A DNA stretch of 8,021 bases, from NCBI GenBank assembly GCA_910589275.1, contig CAJUTH010000069.1:1-8021 (forward strand), read 5' to 3'. Below are positions 1 through 6,360 of the stretch, one piece after another; within the stretch, counting starts at the first letter, position 1, and each line of letters begins with the position of its first letter. Under the pieces are notes generated by a model. The model was given only the letters and a program-made list of their open reading frames with translations, searched no databases and was not told where the DNA came from. The stretch is from an uncultured Dorea sp. GTDB taxonomy: Bacteria; Bacillota; Clostridia; Lachnospirales; Lachnospiraceae. Made by a program: the position numbers and the translations under genes.

Positions 1-55
1 CGGCTCCCTGAAACCTACTGGTGAAAGCCAGTAAGGCGCAGGGTGCCTACCTCAT
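1..55 (+). mobile_element. Possible 3' end of a group II intron (domain VI-like hairpin), truncated by the window edge
   Basis: Seen: positions 2-47 fold into one long hairpin. GGC/GCC (2-4 with 45-47), CCCTG/CAGGG (6-10 with 39-43), CC/GG (14-15 with 35-36) and TACTGG/CCAGTA (16-21 with 28-33) give 16 base pairs, with a GAAA tetraloop closed by T22-G27 and a bulged A34. The sequence CCTACCTCAT (46-55) follows. Known: bacterial group II introns end in a domain VI hairpin whose 3' strand carries a bulged branch-point A a few bases before a terminal AY, typically within a CTACCT-like sequence. Inferred: A49 would be the branch point and the intron would end near 55. Domain V and any reverse transcriptase would lie outside the window. 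The adjacent reading frame has no N-terminal half, which fits an insertion. It could instead be an unrelated structured RNA. Confidence 0.33.
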
Positions 56-461
56 ATACAAAGAGATGATCCGCTTATCTGGTAAAGCTTATGCTCTAGC
101 TGATGAAGAACAGGAAAAATGGCGAGATCAAATTTTTGAGGAACAGCCTTATCTTGCAAATGTATATCCAGGAGATACAAGAAATATTGGAATCATATTT
201 TGTATTGATAAGGCAGAAATCGAGTATTTTAATCTCGGTGTAAATCCTATTTTTCGAGAGACATATCTTCTTGGCAATGCAGAAATAAAAGAAAAAGGAT
301 ATTTTATAGCGGATACATGTATAGGTTGTGGTACCTGTGAAAGGAATTGTCCACAGAGATGTATTCAAAAGGGAACGCCTTTTGTAATCGAGCAGAATCA
401 TTGTTTACATTGCGGAAATTGTTATGAAAAATGTCCGGTGAAAGCAGTGATTAGAAAGTGA
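21..461 (+). CDS. C-terminal part of a PNPOx-like flavin-binding protein with two [4Fe-4S] motifs (5'-incomplete)
   Basis: The frame reads 146 residues from a GTG at 21, but homologous sequence seems to start only near residue 12, and a stop at 9-11 blocks any upstream extension. Residues 13-85 (Y-K-E-M-I-R-L-S-G-K-A onward) resemble the second half of a pyridoxamine-phosphate-oxidase-like split barrel, a fold that normally binds FMN. Residues 100-110 (Cys100, 103, 106, 110) and 128-138 (Cys128, 131, 134, 138) are two CxxCxxCxxxCP motifs, as in bacterial 2[4Fe-4S] ferredoxins. An electron-transfer or flavin-reductase role in the cytoplasm is inferred; the substrate is unknown. Complete members of this type have roughly 70 more N-terminal residues carrying the first half of the barrel. 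No ribosome-binding site precedes the GTG, so it is probably not a genuine start. G+C is about 38% over 61-180, visibly lower than the genes that follow. It is either the 3' exon of a gene split by an intron, or a truncated pseudogene. Confidence 0.6.
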   Translation: MKASKAQGAYLIYKEMIRLSGKAYALADEEQEKWRDQIFEEQPYLANVYPGDTRNIGIIFCIDKAEIEYFNLGVNPIFRETYLLGNAEIKEKGYFIADTCIGCGTCERNCPQRCIQKGTPFVIEQNHCLHCGNCYEKCPVKAVIRK

Positions 462-489
462 TGTTTCCAAAAACAATGCTTATGGTATC

Positions 490-530
490 AAAGCCCGCAG
501 CCCCAGTATTCCTGCGCTCTCGCGGGCTTT
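490..530. terminator. Hairpin between convergent genes, possible bidirectional terminator
   Basis: AAAGCCCGC (490-498) and GCGGGCTTT (522-530) form a 9-bp stem with a 23-base loop. It sits between the end of the plus-strand iron-sulfur gene (461) and the end of queA on the minus strand (551). The T-tract is short in both directions (TTT then CTC on plus, TTT then GAT on minus), so efficiency is doubtful. It is the only terminator-like structure between the two genes. Confidence 0.4.
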
Positions 531-550
531 CTCACACCCAAAATTTTTAC

Positions 551-1576
551 TCACACCACAAGCATTGCATCTCCAAAAGAGAAAAAACGGTACCGCTCCC
601 TGACAGCCTCTTCGTATGCCGACAGCGTATGCTCTCTCCCTGCCAGCGCAGATACCAGCATAATCAGAGTTGATTCCGGCAAATGGAAATTTGTAATCAA
701 GCAGTCCAATATCTTAAACTGGTACCCCGGATAAATAAATATATCCGTCCACCCGCTGCATTCTTTTATCCTTCCGTCTGCATCTGCCGCAGACTCAATC
801 GTCCTGCAGCTTGTAGTACCCACGCAGATCACTCTGGATCCCTTCTCCTTTGCCCGGTTAATCTTTTCCGCCGCTTCCGCATCAATCTGAAAATACTCTG
901 AATGCATATGATGCTCCAGAATATTCTCTGCCTTTACAGGACGAAAGGTTCCAAGCCCCACATGGAGGGTTACCTTTGCAATATCCACGCCCTTATCTTC
1001 AATAATCTCCAGAAGCTCCGGCGTAAAATGCAGGCCGGCTGTCGGCGCGGCAGCAGAGCCGGTATGTCTGGCATACACAGTCTGATAACGGTCCTTATCC
1101 TCCAATTGATGGGTAATATACGGCGGCAGGGGCATTTGTCCAAGCTGATCTAAAATTTCCTCAAAAATCCCTTCATATTCAAAACGTATCAAACGGTTGC
1201 CTTCCTCGGCTATTTCTACAACCTCTCCGGTAAGAAGACCGCCGCCAAAGCTGATCCTCGTTCCGCATCTTGCCTTTCTTCCCGGCTTTACCAGTGTCTC
1301 CCATACATGATCTTCTCTTCTTTTTAGGAGAAGCACTTCTATCCGTCCTCCGGTATCTTCCTTTGCACCAATTAATCTTGCAGGAATTACCTTGGTATCA
1401 TTTAGAACCAGACAATCGCCTGGTTCTAAATAATCTACAATCTCTTTAAAAATATGATGGGATACCTCACCTGTTTCTTTATCAAGTACCAGAAGTCTAG
1501 AACTGGACCGGTCTTCAAGCGGATCCTGCGCTATCAATTCTTCTGGCAACTCATAATAAAAATCCTGACGTTTCAT
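551..1576 (-). CDS. queA: S-adenosylmethionine:tRNA ribosyltransferase-isomerase (QueA)
   Basis: QueA transfers and isomerises the ribosyl group of S-adenosylmethionine onto preQ1 already inserted at position 34 of tRNA-Tyr, -His, -Asn and -Asp, giving epoxyqueuosine. The 341 residues match the usual family length and run from a typical start (M-K-R-Q-D-F-Y-Y-E-L-P) to a typical end (Y-R-F-F-S-F-G-D-A-M-L). Family-typical blocks are L-N-D-T-K-V-I-P-A-R-L (58-68), G-S-A-A-A-P-T-A-G-L-H-F-T (173-185), L-H-V-G-L-G-T-F-R-P-V (204-214), V-G-T-T-S-C-R-T (252-259) and N-F-H-L-P-E-S-T-L-I-M-L-V-S (296-309). The start at 1576 is chosen because AGGAGA lies 4 bases upstream (minus-strand TAGGACAGGAGAGAAA, then ATG). 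That sequence begins with the pheT stop codon, so only 13 bp separate the genes and translational coupling is likely. An in-frame ATG at 1606 lies inside pheT and has no such site. It is the last gene of the T-box-controlled pheS-pheT-queA operon. Confidence 0.96.
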   Translation of the reverse strand: MKRQDFYYELPEELIAQDPLEDRSSSRLLVLDKETGEVSHHIFKEIVDYLEPGDCLVLNDTKVIPARLIGAKEDTGGRIEVLLLKRREDHVWETLVKPGRKARCGTRISFGGGLLTGEVVEIAEEGNRLIRFEYEGIFEEILDQLGQMPLPPYITHQLEDKDRYQTVYARHTGSAAAPTAGLHFTPELLEIIEDKGVDIAKVTLHVGLGTFRPVKAENILEHHMHSEYFQIDAEAAEKINRAKEKGSRVICVGTTSCRTIESAADADGRIKECSGWTDIFIYPGYQFKILDCLITNFHLPESTLIMLVSALAGREHTLSAYEEAVRERYRFFSFGDAMLVV

Positions 1577-1589
1577 TTTCTCTCCTGTC

Positions 1590-4010
1590 CTATTTACGAA
1601 GCTCAATTCCCATCTCTTCCAACGCCTTCAAAATCTTATCCATTGCCTTGGAAATATCAGTTTCCTCCAGCGTCCTATCCTTTGCGCGGAATACAATCGA
1701 ATATGCCACTGACTTATAGCCTTTCTTAATCTGGCTTCCCTCGTACAAATCAAACAATGCATAGCTTTCCAGATAAGAACCGCCGCGCTTTTCAAATACT
1801 TCTTCAATCTGGCCAACCATAATTTCCTTCGGAACCACCATGCTGATATCCCGGTTCACTGCCGGGAATCTTGCGATGCCCTCATACTTGCGGTCAAAGG
1901 TCGCCCTCTCTACAACTTCCGGCATGTCAATCACTGCAATATATGCCTTTTCACCAATTCCATAGATATCGGCCACATCCGGATGAACCTCTCCCAAAAA
2001 GCCTACGACGACACCGTCATAAATGATATCCGCCTGCCTGCCCGGATGCAGATACGGTTTATTTGAATCTGGATCATAAACCTCTTTCTTGTGAAGACCC
2101 GCCTTATCCAAAAATTCTTCCACAACACCTTTCATGCTGAAGAAATCACCGTCGCCATACATTCCTAGTGTAAACTGCATCCGTTCCTCTGGAAGTTCTG
2201 TAAGCGGCAGGGCTTTTGGCAGATAAATATTTCCAAGCTCATACAGTCTTACATTTTTATTTCTTCTATTGTAATTTGTTGCCAGAGAAGTCAGCATACC
2301 ATTTAGAGAGGTAGTTCTCATAATACTATAGTCCTCTCCCAATGGATTCATAATCTCCACTGCCCTGCGAAGACTAGAATCCTCCGGAAGCATTAATTTA
2401 TCAAATACCTTCGGACTCTCAAAAGAATAATTCATACCTTGGCTGAAACCGCAGAACTCTGCAATATCCTTCGCCAATTCCTCAATCCGGAGCTTATAGG
2501 ACAGCTTGCCCGTAGTTGCCTCCCCGCTTGGAAGCGTGGTCGGAATATTATCATATCCATAAAATCTTGCCACTTCCTCTGCAATATCTGCGGGCCGCAG
2601 GATATCCTGACGGAAAGTCGGCGCAATTACCTCGCCAGCCTCCTCGTCATATTCAAGCTCTACCATCTTAAGATAGCCAATCATATCTTCTTTTGAAATA
2701 TCTGTTCCCAAAAGCGCGTTGACCTTATCCGCGTCAAAAGGCACCCGCACCGGCATTCTCTTCTCTGCATAGACGTCTGCCATACCTCCTACAACTTCTC
2801 CGGCCCCTATCTCCTCTACTAACTGGCAGGCGCGGTCAATGGCTGCCTGTGCATTCTCAGGATCGAGACCTTTCTCAAATTTGCCGGATGCATCTGTGCG
2901 CAGACCTACCTTCTTTGCAGACTTACGGATGTTCGTCCCATCAAAACATGCCGCCTCAAAAAGCATAGTCTTAACATCGTCTGTAATCATGGAATTTTCT
3001 CCGCCCATGATGCCTGCAAGACCGACAGCCTTCTCGCCGTCGCAGATCATAAGAACCGTATCGTCCACTTCCCGTTCCTGTCCGTCTAAGGTAACAAATT
3101 TCTCTCCCTTTTCTCCCCGGCGTACAATAATCTCATTTCCTGCAATATGAGCCAAGTCATAAGCATGCATCGGCTGCCCGTACTCTTCCATTACATAGTT
3201 CGTAATATCAACCAGATTATTAATCGGACGGATTCCAACAGAAGCCAGTCTTCTCTGCATCCATTCCGGAGACGGCCCGAGCTTGATATTCTTCACTACT
3301 CTTGCCGTATATCTCGGACAGAGGTCCGGATCCTTCACGGTAACCTTAATATAGTCATTGACATCCTCATCATTTCCTGTCGGCGTCACTACCGGCGGCC
3401 GGAATTCTTTGCGGAAGGTTGCCGCCGCTTCCCTTGCAATTCCAATCACACTGTAACAGTCCACACGGTTTGACGTAACTTCGTATTCAAATACCACATC
3501 GTCAAGTCCCAGCGCCTCTATGGCGCTGCTTCCTACTTCCACATCCTTCTGGAAAATATAAATTCCATACTCCGGCGCTTCCGGATACATATCTGTGTTG
3601 GAGCCAAGTTCTTCGATGGAACACATCATGCCGGCGCTTGGAACACCTCTAAGTTTCCCCTTTTTAATCTTGACTCCGCCTGCCACGCGCTGTCCCGGCT
3701 CATGACCGCCTGCCACGCGTCCGCCGTCTAATACAACCGGAATCTTATCCCCTTCTTTTACATTTGGCGCACCGGTAACAATTTGAATTGTCTCCTCTCC
3801 CACATTTACCTGACACACAATCAGCTTATCTGCGTCAGGATGTTTCTCGATCTTCTCAATCTGCCCTACCACGATCTTTTCCAAATCCGCATCCAGCTTT
3901 ACATATCCTTCTACTTTCGTACCGGACAATGTCATTGCATCCGTATATTCCTGAACTGTCACATCCAAATCCGGCACATATGCCTTTATCCATGATAATG
4001 AAGTATTCAT
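1590..4010 (-). CDS. pheT: Phenylalanine--tRNA ligase beta subunit (PheT)
   Basis: Beta subunit of the cytoplasmic (alpha-beta)2 phenylalanyl-tRNA synthetase, which binds tRNA-Phe and hydrolyses mischarged Tyr-tRNA-Phe. At 806 residues it has the full bacterial length. Domains in order, approximate: N-terminal B1 with an embedded EMAP/OB-type tRNA-binding domain (about 40-155, including V-V-G-Q-I-E-K-I-E-K-H-P-D-A-D-K-L), the B3/B4 editing domain (about 210-395, including N-L-V-D-I-T-N-Y-V at 265-273 and G-I-M-G-G-E at 333-338), B5 DNA-binding-like (about 405-480), the catalytic-like core (about 490-690), and a C-terminal ferredoxin-fold anticodon-binding domain (about 713-806, starting near R-F-P-A-V-N-R-D-I-S). 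A GGGAG ribosome-binding site lies 8 bases before the ATG. The gene follows pheS by 52 bp. Odd: the tRNA-binding domain carries a short insertion with RVAGG twice (residues 98-102 and 108-112). Confidence 0.97.
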   Translation of the reverse strand: MNTSLSWIKAYVPDLDVTVQEYTDAMTLSGTKVEGYVKLDADLEKIVVGQIEKIEKHPDADKLIVCQVNVGEETIQIVTGAPNVKEGDKIPVVLDGGRVAGGHEPGQRVAGGVKIKKGKLRGVPSAGMMCSIEELGSNTDMYPEAPEYGIYIFQKDVEVGSSAIEALGLDDVVFEYEVTSNRVDCYSVIGIAREAAATFRKEFRPPVVTPTGNDEDVNDYIKVTVKDPDLCPRYTARVVKNIKLGPSPEWMQRRLASVGIRPINNLVDITNYVMEEYGQPMHAYDLAHIAGNEIIVRRGEKGEKFVTLDGQEREVDDTVLMICDGEKAVGLAGIMGGENSMITDDVKTMLFEAACFDGTNIRKSAKKVGLRTDASGKFEKGLDPENAQAAIDRACQLVEEIGAGEVVGGMADVYAEKRMPVRVPFDADKVNALLGTDISKEDMIGYLKMVELEYDEEAGEVIAPTFRQDILRPADIAEEVARFYGYDNIPTTLPSGEATTGKLSYKLRIEELAKDIAEFCGFSQGMNYSFESPKVFDKLMLPEDSSLRRAVEIMNPLGEDYSIMRTTSLNGMLTSLATNYNRRNKNVRLYELGNIYLPKALPLTELPEERMQFTLGMYGDGDFFSMKGVVEEFLDKAGLHKKEVYDPDSNKPYLHPGRQADIIYDGVVVGFLGEVHPDVADIYGIGEKAYIAVIDMPEVVERATFDRKYEGIARFPAVNRDISMVVPKEIMVGQIEEVFEKRGGSYLESYALFDLYEGSQIKKGYKSVAYSIVFRAKDRTLEETDISKAMDKILKALEEMGIELRK
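3676..3719. repeat. 14-bp direct repeat with 30-bp period inside pheT
   Basis: CCGCCTGCCACGCG occurs at 3676-3689 and again, identically, at 3706-3719. The period of 30 bp is exactly ten codons, so the repeat encodes the residues R-V-A-G-G (98-102 and 108-112 of PheT) twice without shifting the frame. It lies in the loop before the conserved K-I-K-K-G-K-L-R-G segment of the tRNA-binding domain. Confidence 0.75.
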
Positions 4011-4062
4011 TACTTTCTCTCCCTTCTGTTATAAGTTCGTGCTTCCTGCCGCTTTTCGCTCG

Positions 4063-5082
4063 CTAGAACTGCTTCAGGAATCTGATATCATTCTCATACA
4101 GCAGCCTCATATCGTCTATCTCATATTTCAGCAATGCAATACGCTCTAATCCTACGCCAAATGCGAAGCCCGTATATTCCTCTGGGTCAATCCCACACAT
4201 TTCCAGTACATGCGGATGTACCATTCCGCAGCCAAGAATCTCAATCCATCCGGAACCCTTACAGAAACGGCATCCTTTCCCGCCGCATTTAAAACAGCTT
4301 ACATCCACTTCTGCACTCGGCTCTGTAAATGGAAAATGATGCGGACGGAATTTCGTCTTCGTTTCTTCTCCAAACAGCTCTTTTGCAAATACCTCAAGAG
4401 TTCCTTTAAGGTCTGCGAAGGAAATATTTTTGTCTATAACCAGTCCTTCTATCTGATGGAAGGATGGTGAATGTGTTGCGTCCACTTCATCAGAACGGAA
4501 TACGCGTCCTGGCGCAATCATGCGGATTGGAAGCTTTCCCTGCTCCATCACGCGCGCCTGAACCGGCGACGTCTGAGTCCGAAGTACAATATCTTTATTA
4601 ATGTAAAAGGTATCCTGCTCATCTTTTGCAGGATGATCTGCCGGAATATTCAATTTCTCGAAATTATACAAGTCATATTCTACTTCCGGCCCTTCCACAA
4701 CCTCGTATCCCATACCGATGAAAATCCGTTCCACTTCTTCTAACGCAATGGTATTCGGATGGCGGTGTCCCAGCATATTTTTTTTGGCCGGCAAGGTAAC
4801 ATCAATAACCTCCTGTTTCATCTTCTCTTCCCGGATTGCCCGCTCCATCTTCTTTTTGCTTTCCTCTAAAACCTTCTCTATCGCTTCACGGGTCTCGTTC
4901 ACCATCTGTCCCACCTTCGGACGATCCTTGGGCGCAACCTCTTTCATTCCTTTCAGCACGGCTGTCAATTCACCTTTCTTGCCAAGGAATCTAACGCGGA
5001 CATCATTTAATTTTTCCGGCACGTCAGCCGCCGAAATGGCTTGTAATGCTTCCTCACGAATGTTTTCTAATCTCTCTTTCAT
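4063..5082 (-). CDS. pheS: Phenylalanine--tRNA ligase alpha subunit (PheS)
   Basis: Catalytic alpha subunit of phenylalanyl-tRNA synthetase, which activates phenylalanine with ATP and charges tRNA-Phe in complex with PheT. The protein is 339 residues, normal for Firmicutes. An N-terminal coiled-coil arm (about 1-90) that binds tRNA is followed by the class II core: motif 2 with G-R-V-F-R-S-D-E-V-D-A-T-H-S (192-205) and F-H-Q-I-E-G (208-213), E-I-L-G-C-G-M-V-H-P (281-290), and motif 3 with G-F-A-F-G-V-G-L-E-R-I-A (305-316). Cys263, 266, 271 and 274 form a CxxC-CxxC zinc-knuckle-like insertion before the E-I-L-G segment, a variant found in many Firmicute PheS proteins. The frame stays open upstream to 5259, but that would cross the T-box and its terminator. 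The ATG at 5082 begins the family-typical M-K-E-R-L and has AAGGAAG 6 bases upstream, so it is chosen. First gene of the operon with pheT and queA. Confidence 0.97.
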   Translation of the reverse strand: MKERLENIREEALQAISAADVPEKLNDVRVRFLGKKGELTAVLKGMKEVAPKDRPKVGQMVNETREAIEKVLEESKKKMERAIREEKMKQEVIDVTLPAKKNMLGHRHPNTIALEEVERIFIGMGYEVVEGPEVEYDLYNFEKLNIPADHPAKDEQDTFYINKDIVLRTQTSPVQARVMEQGKLPIRMIAPGRVFRSDEVDATHSPSFHQIEGLVIDKNISFADLKGTLEVFAKELFGEETKTKFRPHHFPFTEPSAEVDVSCFKCGGKGCRFCKGSGWIEILGCGMVHPHVLEMCGIDPEEYTGFAFGVGLERIALLKYEIDDMRLLYENDIRFLKQF

Positions 5083-5109
5083 GCTCTTCTTCCTTTCCTC
5101 TATTCTTAT

Positions 5110-5185
5110 GCATCCGGAAATACTTTTTCCTATGCGTCTTCCGGAAGATTTTATAATACAGGAAATACTTTTCCTTATATTATAA
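5110..5185 (-). repeat. Two related hairpins between the T-box terminator and pheS
   Basis: On the minus strand the element GGAAAAGTATTTCC (5174-5161) recurs as GGAAAAAGTATTTCC (5130-5116), 44 bases downstream. Each copy is itself an inverted repeat (GGAAA with TTTCC around a 4-5-base loop). The first is extended by TTATAATA/TATTATAA (5185-5178 and 5158-5151) into a hairpin with about 14 base pairs. The second is extended by GCAT/ATGC (5135-5132 and 5113-5110). Between them lies a perfect 10-bp palindrome, CTTCCGGAAG (5138-5147). The function is unknown. The elements lie in the transcript that is made only after antitermination, about 30-100 bases before the pheS start. Confidence 0.6.
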
Positions 5186-5211
5186 AAATCCCCGTCCCAA
5201 AAGGGACGAGG
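5184..5211 (-). terminator. Intrinsic terminator of the pheST T-box leader
   Basis: The minus-strand RNA reads CCUCGUCCC-UUUU-GGGACGGGG (5211-5190) followed by A and five U. That is a 9-bp stem with one U-G wobble, a 4-base loop and a U-tract at 5188-5184. On the plus strand the wobble becomes a C-A mismatch, so the structure is tuned for minus-strand transcription. CGUCCCU in its 5' arm is the expected partner of the T-box sequence, making terminator and antiterminator mutually exclusive. Confidence 0.9.
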
Positions 5212-5440
5212 AATATCTCGCGGTACCACCCTAATTCCCACCATGCGGCAGGCTCTCAAGTTCCGTGTAACGTACGGTTACGGCACGCCCTACTCAATAT
5301 AAAAAATTCAGGCGTACAGCTCGCGCGGGAAATTCAAGCATTGTCTGAACCTGAGGGAACTTTCAGCCCGGTGATTCCCTCTCTCTGATGGAATACAATC
5401 CTCTACTTACGCGGTCATCGCTTTTGTTATTCTAAATTCT
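5185..5440 (-). promoter_or_regulatory. T-box leader, predicted tRNA-Phe-responsive, upstream of pheS
   Basis: The canonical T-box AGGGTGGTACCGCG is at 5232-5219 on the minus strand, followed by the terminator carrying its CGTCCCT partner. Upstream is a Stem I-like region. ATTGT pairs with ACAAT. An AGTA bulge motif (5407-5404) lies on its 5' side. An apical hairpin GGGAA...TTCCC (5379-5355) contains GGGCTGAAAG. Below ACAAT on the 3' strand is the segment GCTTGAATTTCC, with a UUC (5331-5329) that fits a phenylalanine specifier. Another hairpin (CCGTAAC with GTTAC-A-CGG) sits between Stem I and the T-box. Known mechanism: uncharged cognate tRNA pairs with the specifier and stabilises the antiterminator, so the downstream genes are transcribed when the amino acid is short. 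The specifier assignment is inferred from the downstream gene and the approximate fold. Confidence 0.92.
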
Positions 5441-5447
5441 ACAAAGT

Positions 5448-5475
5448 ATTGTAACACAAGAAATTTGAATGTCAA
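5448..5475 (-). promoter_or_regulatory. Sigma-A-type promoter of the pheST-queA operon
   Basis: Minus strand: TTGACA (5475-5470), a 16-base spacer, then TACAAT (5453-5448) preceded by TGT, an extended -10. This matches the housekeeping consensus at 6/6 and 5/6 positions. Transcription would begin near 5441-5440, just ahead of the T-box Stem I. The -35 box begins 8 bases after the stop codon of the upstream membrane-protein gene. Confidence 0.8.
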
Positions 5476-5483
5476 GCCAGTCT

Positions 5484-6314
5484 TTACAAATCTTTGCCGG
5501 TAAACAGCTTTTCATGAAGCTGTACATTTGCTTCCGCGCCCAGAAGAATACAATACATGCAAAAATACAGCCACAGCATAATCAGTACAATCGTAGTCAA
5601 GCTCCCATACATATCCGAAAATCCTTCAAAAATATCCAGATACATAGAAAATATCCAAGATACCACCTGCCAGCCTATCGCTGAAAATAAAGCTCCCGGT
5701 ATCTGCTTTCGGAACCAGTCTTTTCGGTTCGGCAGAAATTTATACAGAAGCAGAAGGAATCCCATAAGCACTGCCGGAGTTACGACAATACGAAGTTCTA
5801 TCAGCTTATCTGTCACCGGCTTTATCGCCGGAATATGTGACGTAACAAATAGGTTAATCGAATTACCAAATACAGAGAGTACCAAAAGCAAAAGAATAAC
5901 TCCCACAAAAAGAACCGTATAAATAGTTGCCCGAATACGCAGATAAATATAATTACGGGTCTCCGGGCATCCAAAAATCGCGTTCAATCCTGTCGTAATA
6001 GAGAGAACGCCCTTGCCCGCCGACCAGAGAGCTACAATGACCGTAACCGGAATCACGGTGCCGGACTGATTATATACCTGATTCACAATAGACGTAATCA
6101 AAGAATCAACCGTCGACGGAAATACCTGTACCACAGCCGTCATCACATCCGCCTTCGTCACCGGCGTATACTGAACCATAGTAAGAAGCAGCAGGATAAT
6201 TGGAATCAAGGACAGCATAAAAAAATATGCGGCCTGCGCGGCATATGCACCTACATGATGTCTGGCAATATCATCGGATATCCCCGCTGCTTTCCCGATC
6301 CATTTCCTAATCAT
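5484..6314 (-). CDS. YihY/virulence factor BrkB family integral membrane protein
   Basis: A 276-residue protein with about six hydrophobic segments (roughly 28-48, 86-105, 131-157, 175-193, 207-226 and 238-262). It shows the family pattern: a tyrosine/phenylalanine-rich first segment, W-S-A-G-K-G in segment 2 (97-102), R-K-Q-I-P-G-A-L-F (202-210) before segment 5, and Y-G-S-L...L-W-L-Y...L-L-G-A-E-A-N (236-263) at the end. The family was once called ribonuclease BN, but that assignment is regarded as erroneous. The molecular function in Firmicutes is not established, and transport or envelope roles are only suggested. The start at 6314 is well supported by GGAGG 6 bases upstream of the ATG. 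It follows the SpoIID-family gene by 46 bp with no terminator, so co-transcription is plausible. No terminator follows it before the pheS promoter. Confidence 0.9.
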   Translation of the reverse strand: MIRKWIGKAAGISDDIARHHVGAYAAQAAYFFMLSLIPIILLLLTMVQYTPVTKADVMTAVVQVFPSTVDSLITSIVNQVYNQSGTVIPVTVIVALWSAGKGVLSITTGLNAIFGCPETRNYIYLRIRATIYTVLFVGVILLLLVLSVFGNSINLFVTSHIPAIKPVTDKLIELRIVVTPAVLMGFLLLLYKFLPNRKDWFRKQIPGALFSAIGWQVVSWIFSMYLDIFEGFSDMYGSLTTIVLIMLWLYFCMYCILLGAEANVQLHEKLFTGKDL

Positions 6315-6360
6315 ATTATTCCTCCGTAACTTTATGGCAATTTTACCACTTTCATCCTAT

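Noticed and set aside
9..42. Group II intron domain V, suggested by GGTGAAAGCC around the tetraloop
   Set aside because: The 5' strand lacks the AGC catalytic triad and the 3' strand lacks the two-base bulge at the proper place. The hairpin fits domain VI better, if it is an intron at all.
4..47. Resemblance to a TPP riboswitch (CCTG...CTGGTGAAAGCCAG...GGG)
   Set aside because: The conserved CTGAGA and GGATAATGCCAGC elements are absent, and the whole segment folds as one simple hairpin.
96..401. 101-residue minus-strand open frame opposite the iron-sulfur gene
   Set aside because: The opposite strand carries unmistakable ferredoxin cysteine motifs; this frame has only Phe/Ile/Tyr-rich antisense sequence.
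1577..1606. Upstream ATG for queA at 1606
   Set aside because: It lies within pheT, adds ten residues not typical of the family and ignores the strong AGGAGA before 1576.
2839..3473. Two plus-strand open frames opposite pheT
   Set aside because: They are shadows of the conserved PheT editing domain, with no family resemblance of their own.
4718..5185. 155-residue plus-strand open frame opposite pheS and its leader
   Set aside because: It is antisense to a clear gene, has a low-complexity Ser/Phe-rich composition and shows no recognisable motif.
5083..5259. Upstream extension of pheS to 398 residues
   Set aside because: It would translate the T-box and its terminator; the 339-residue form has a family-typical N-terminus and a good ribosome-binding site.
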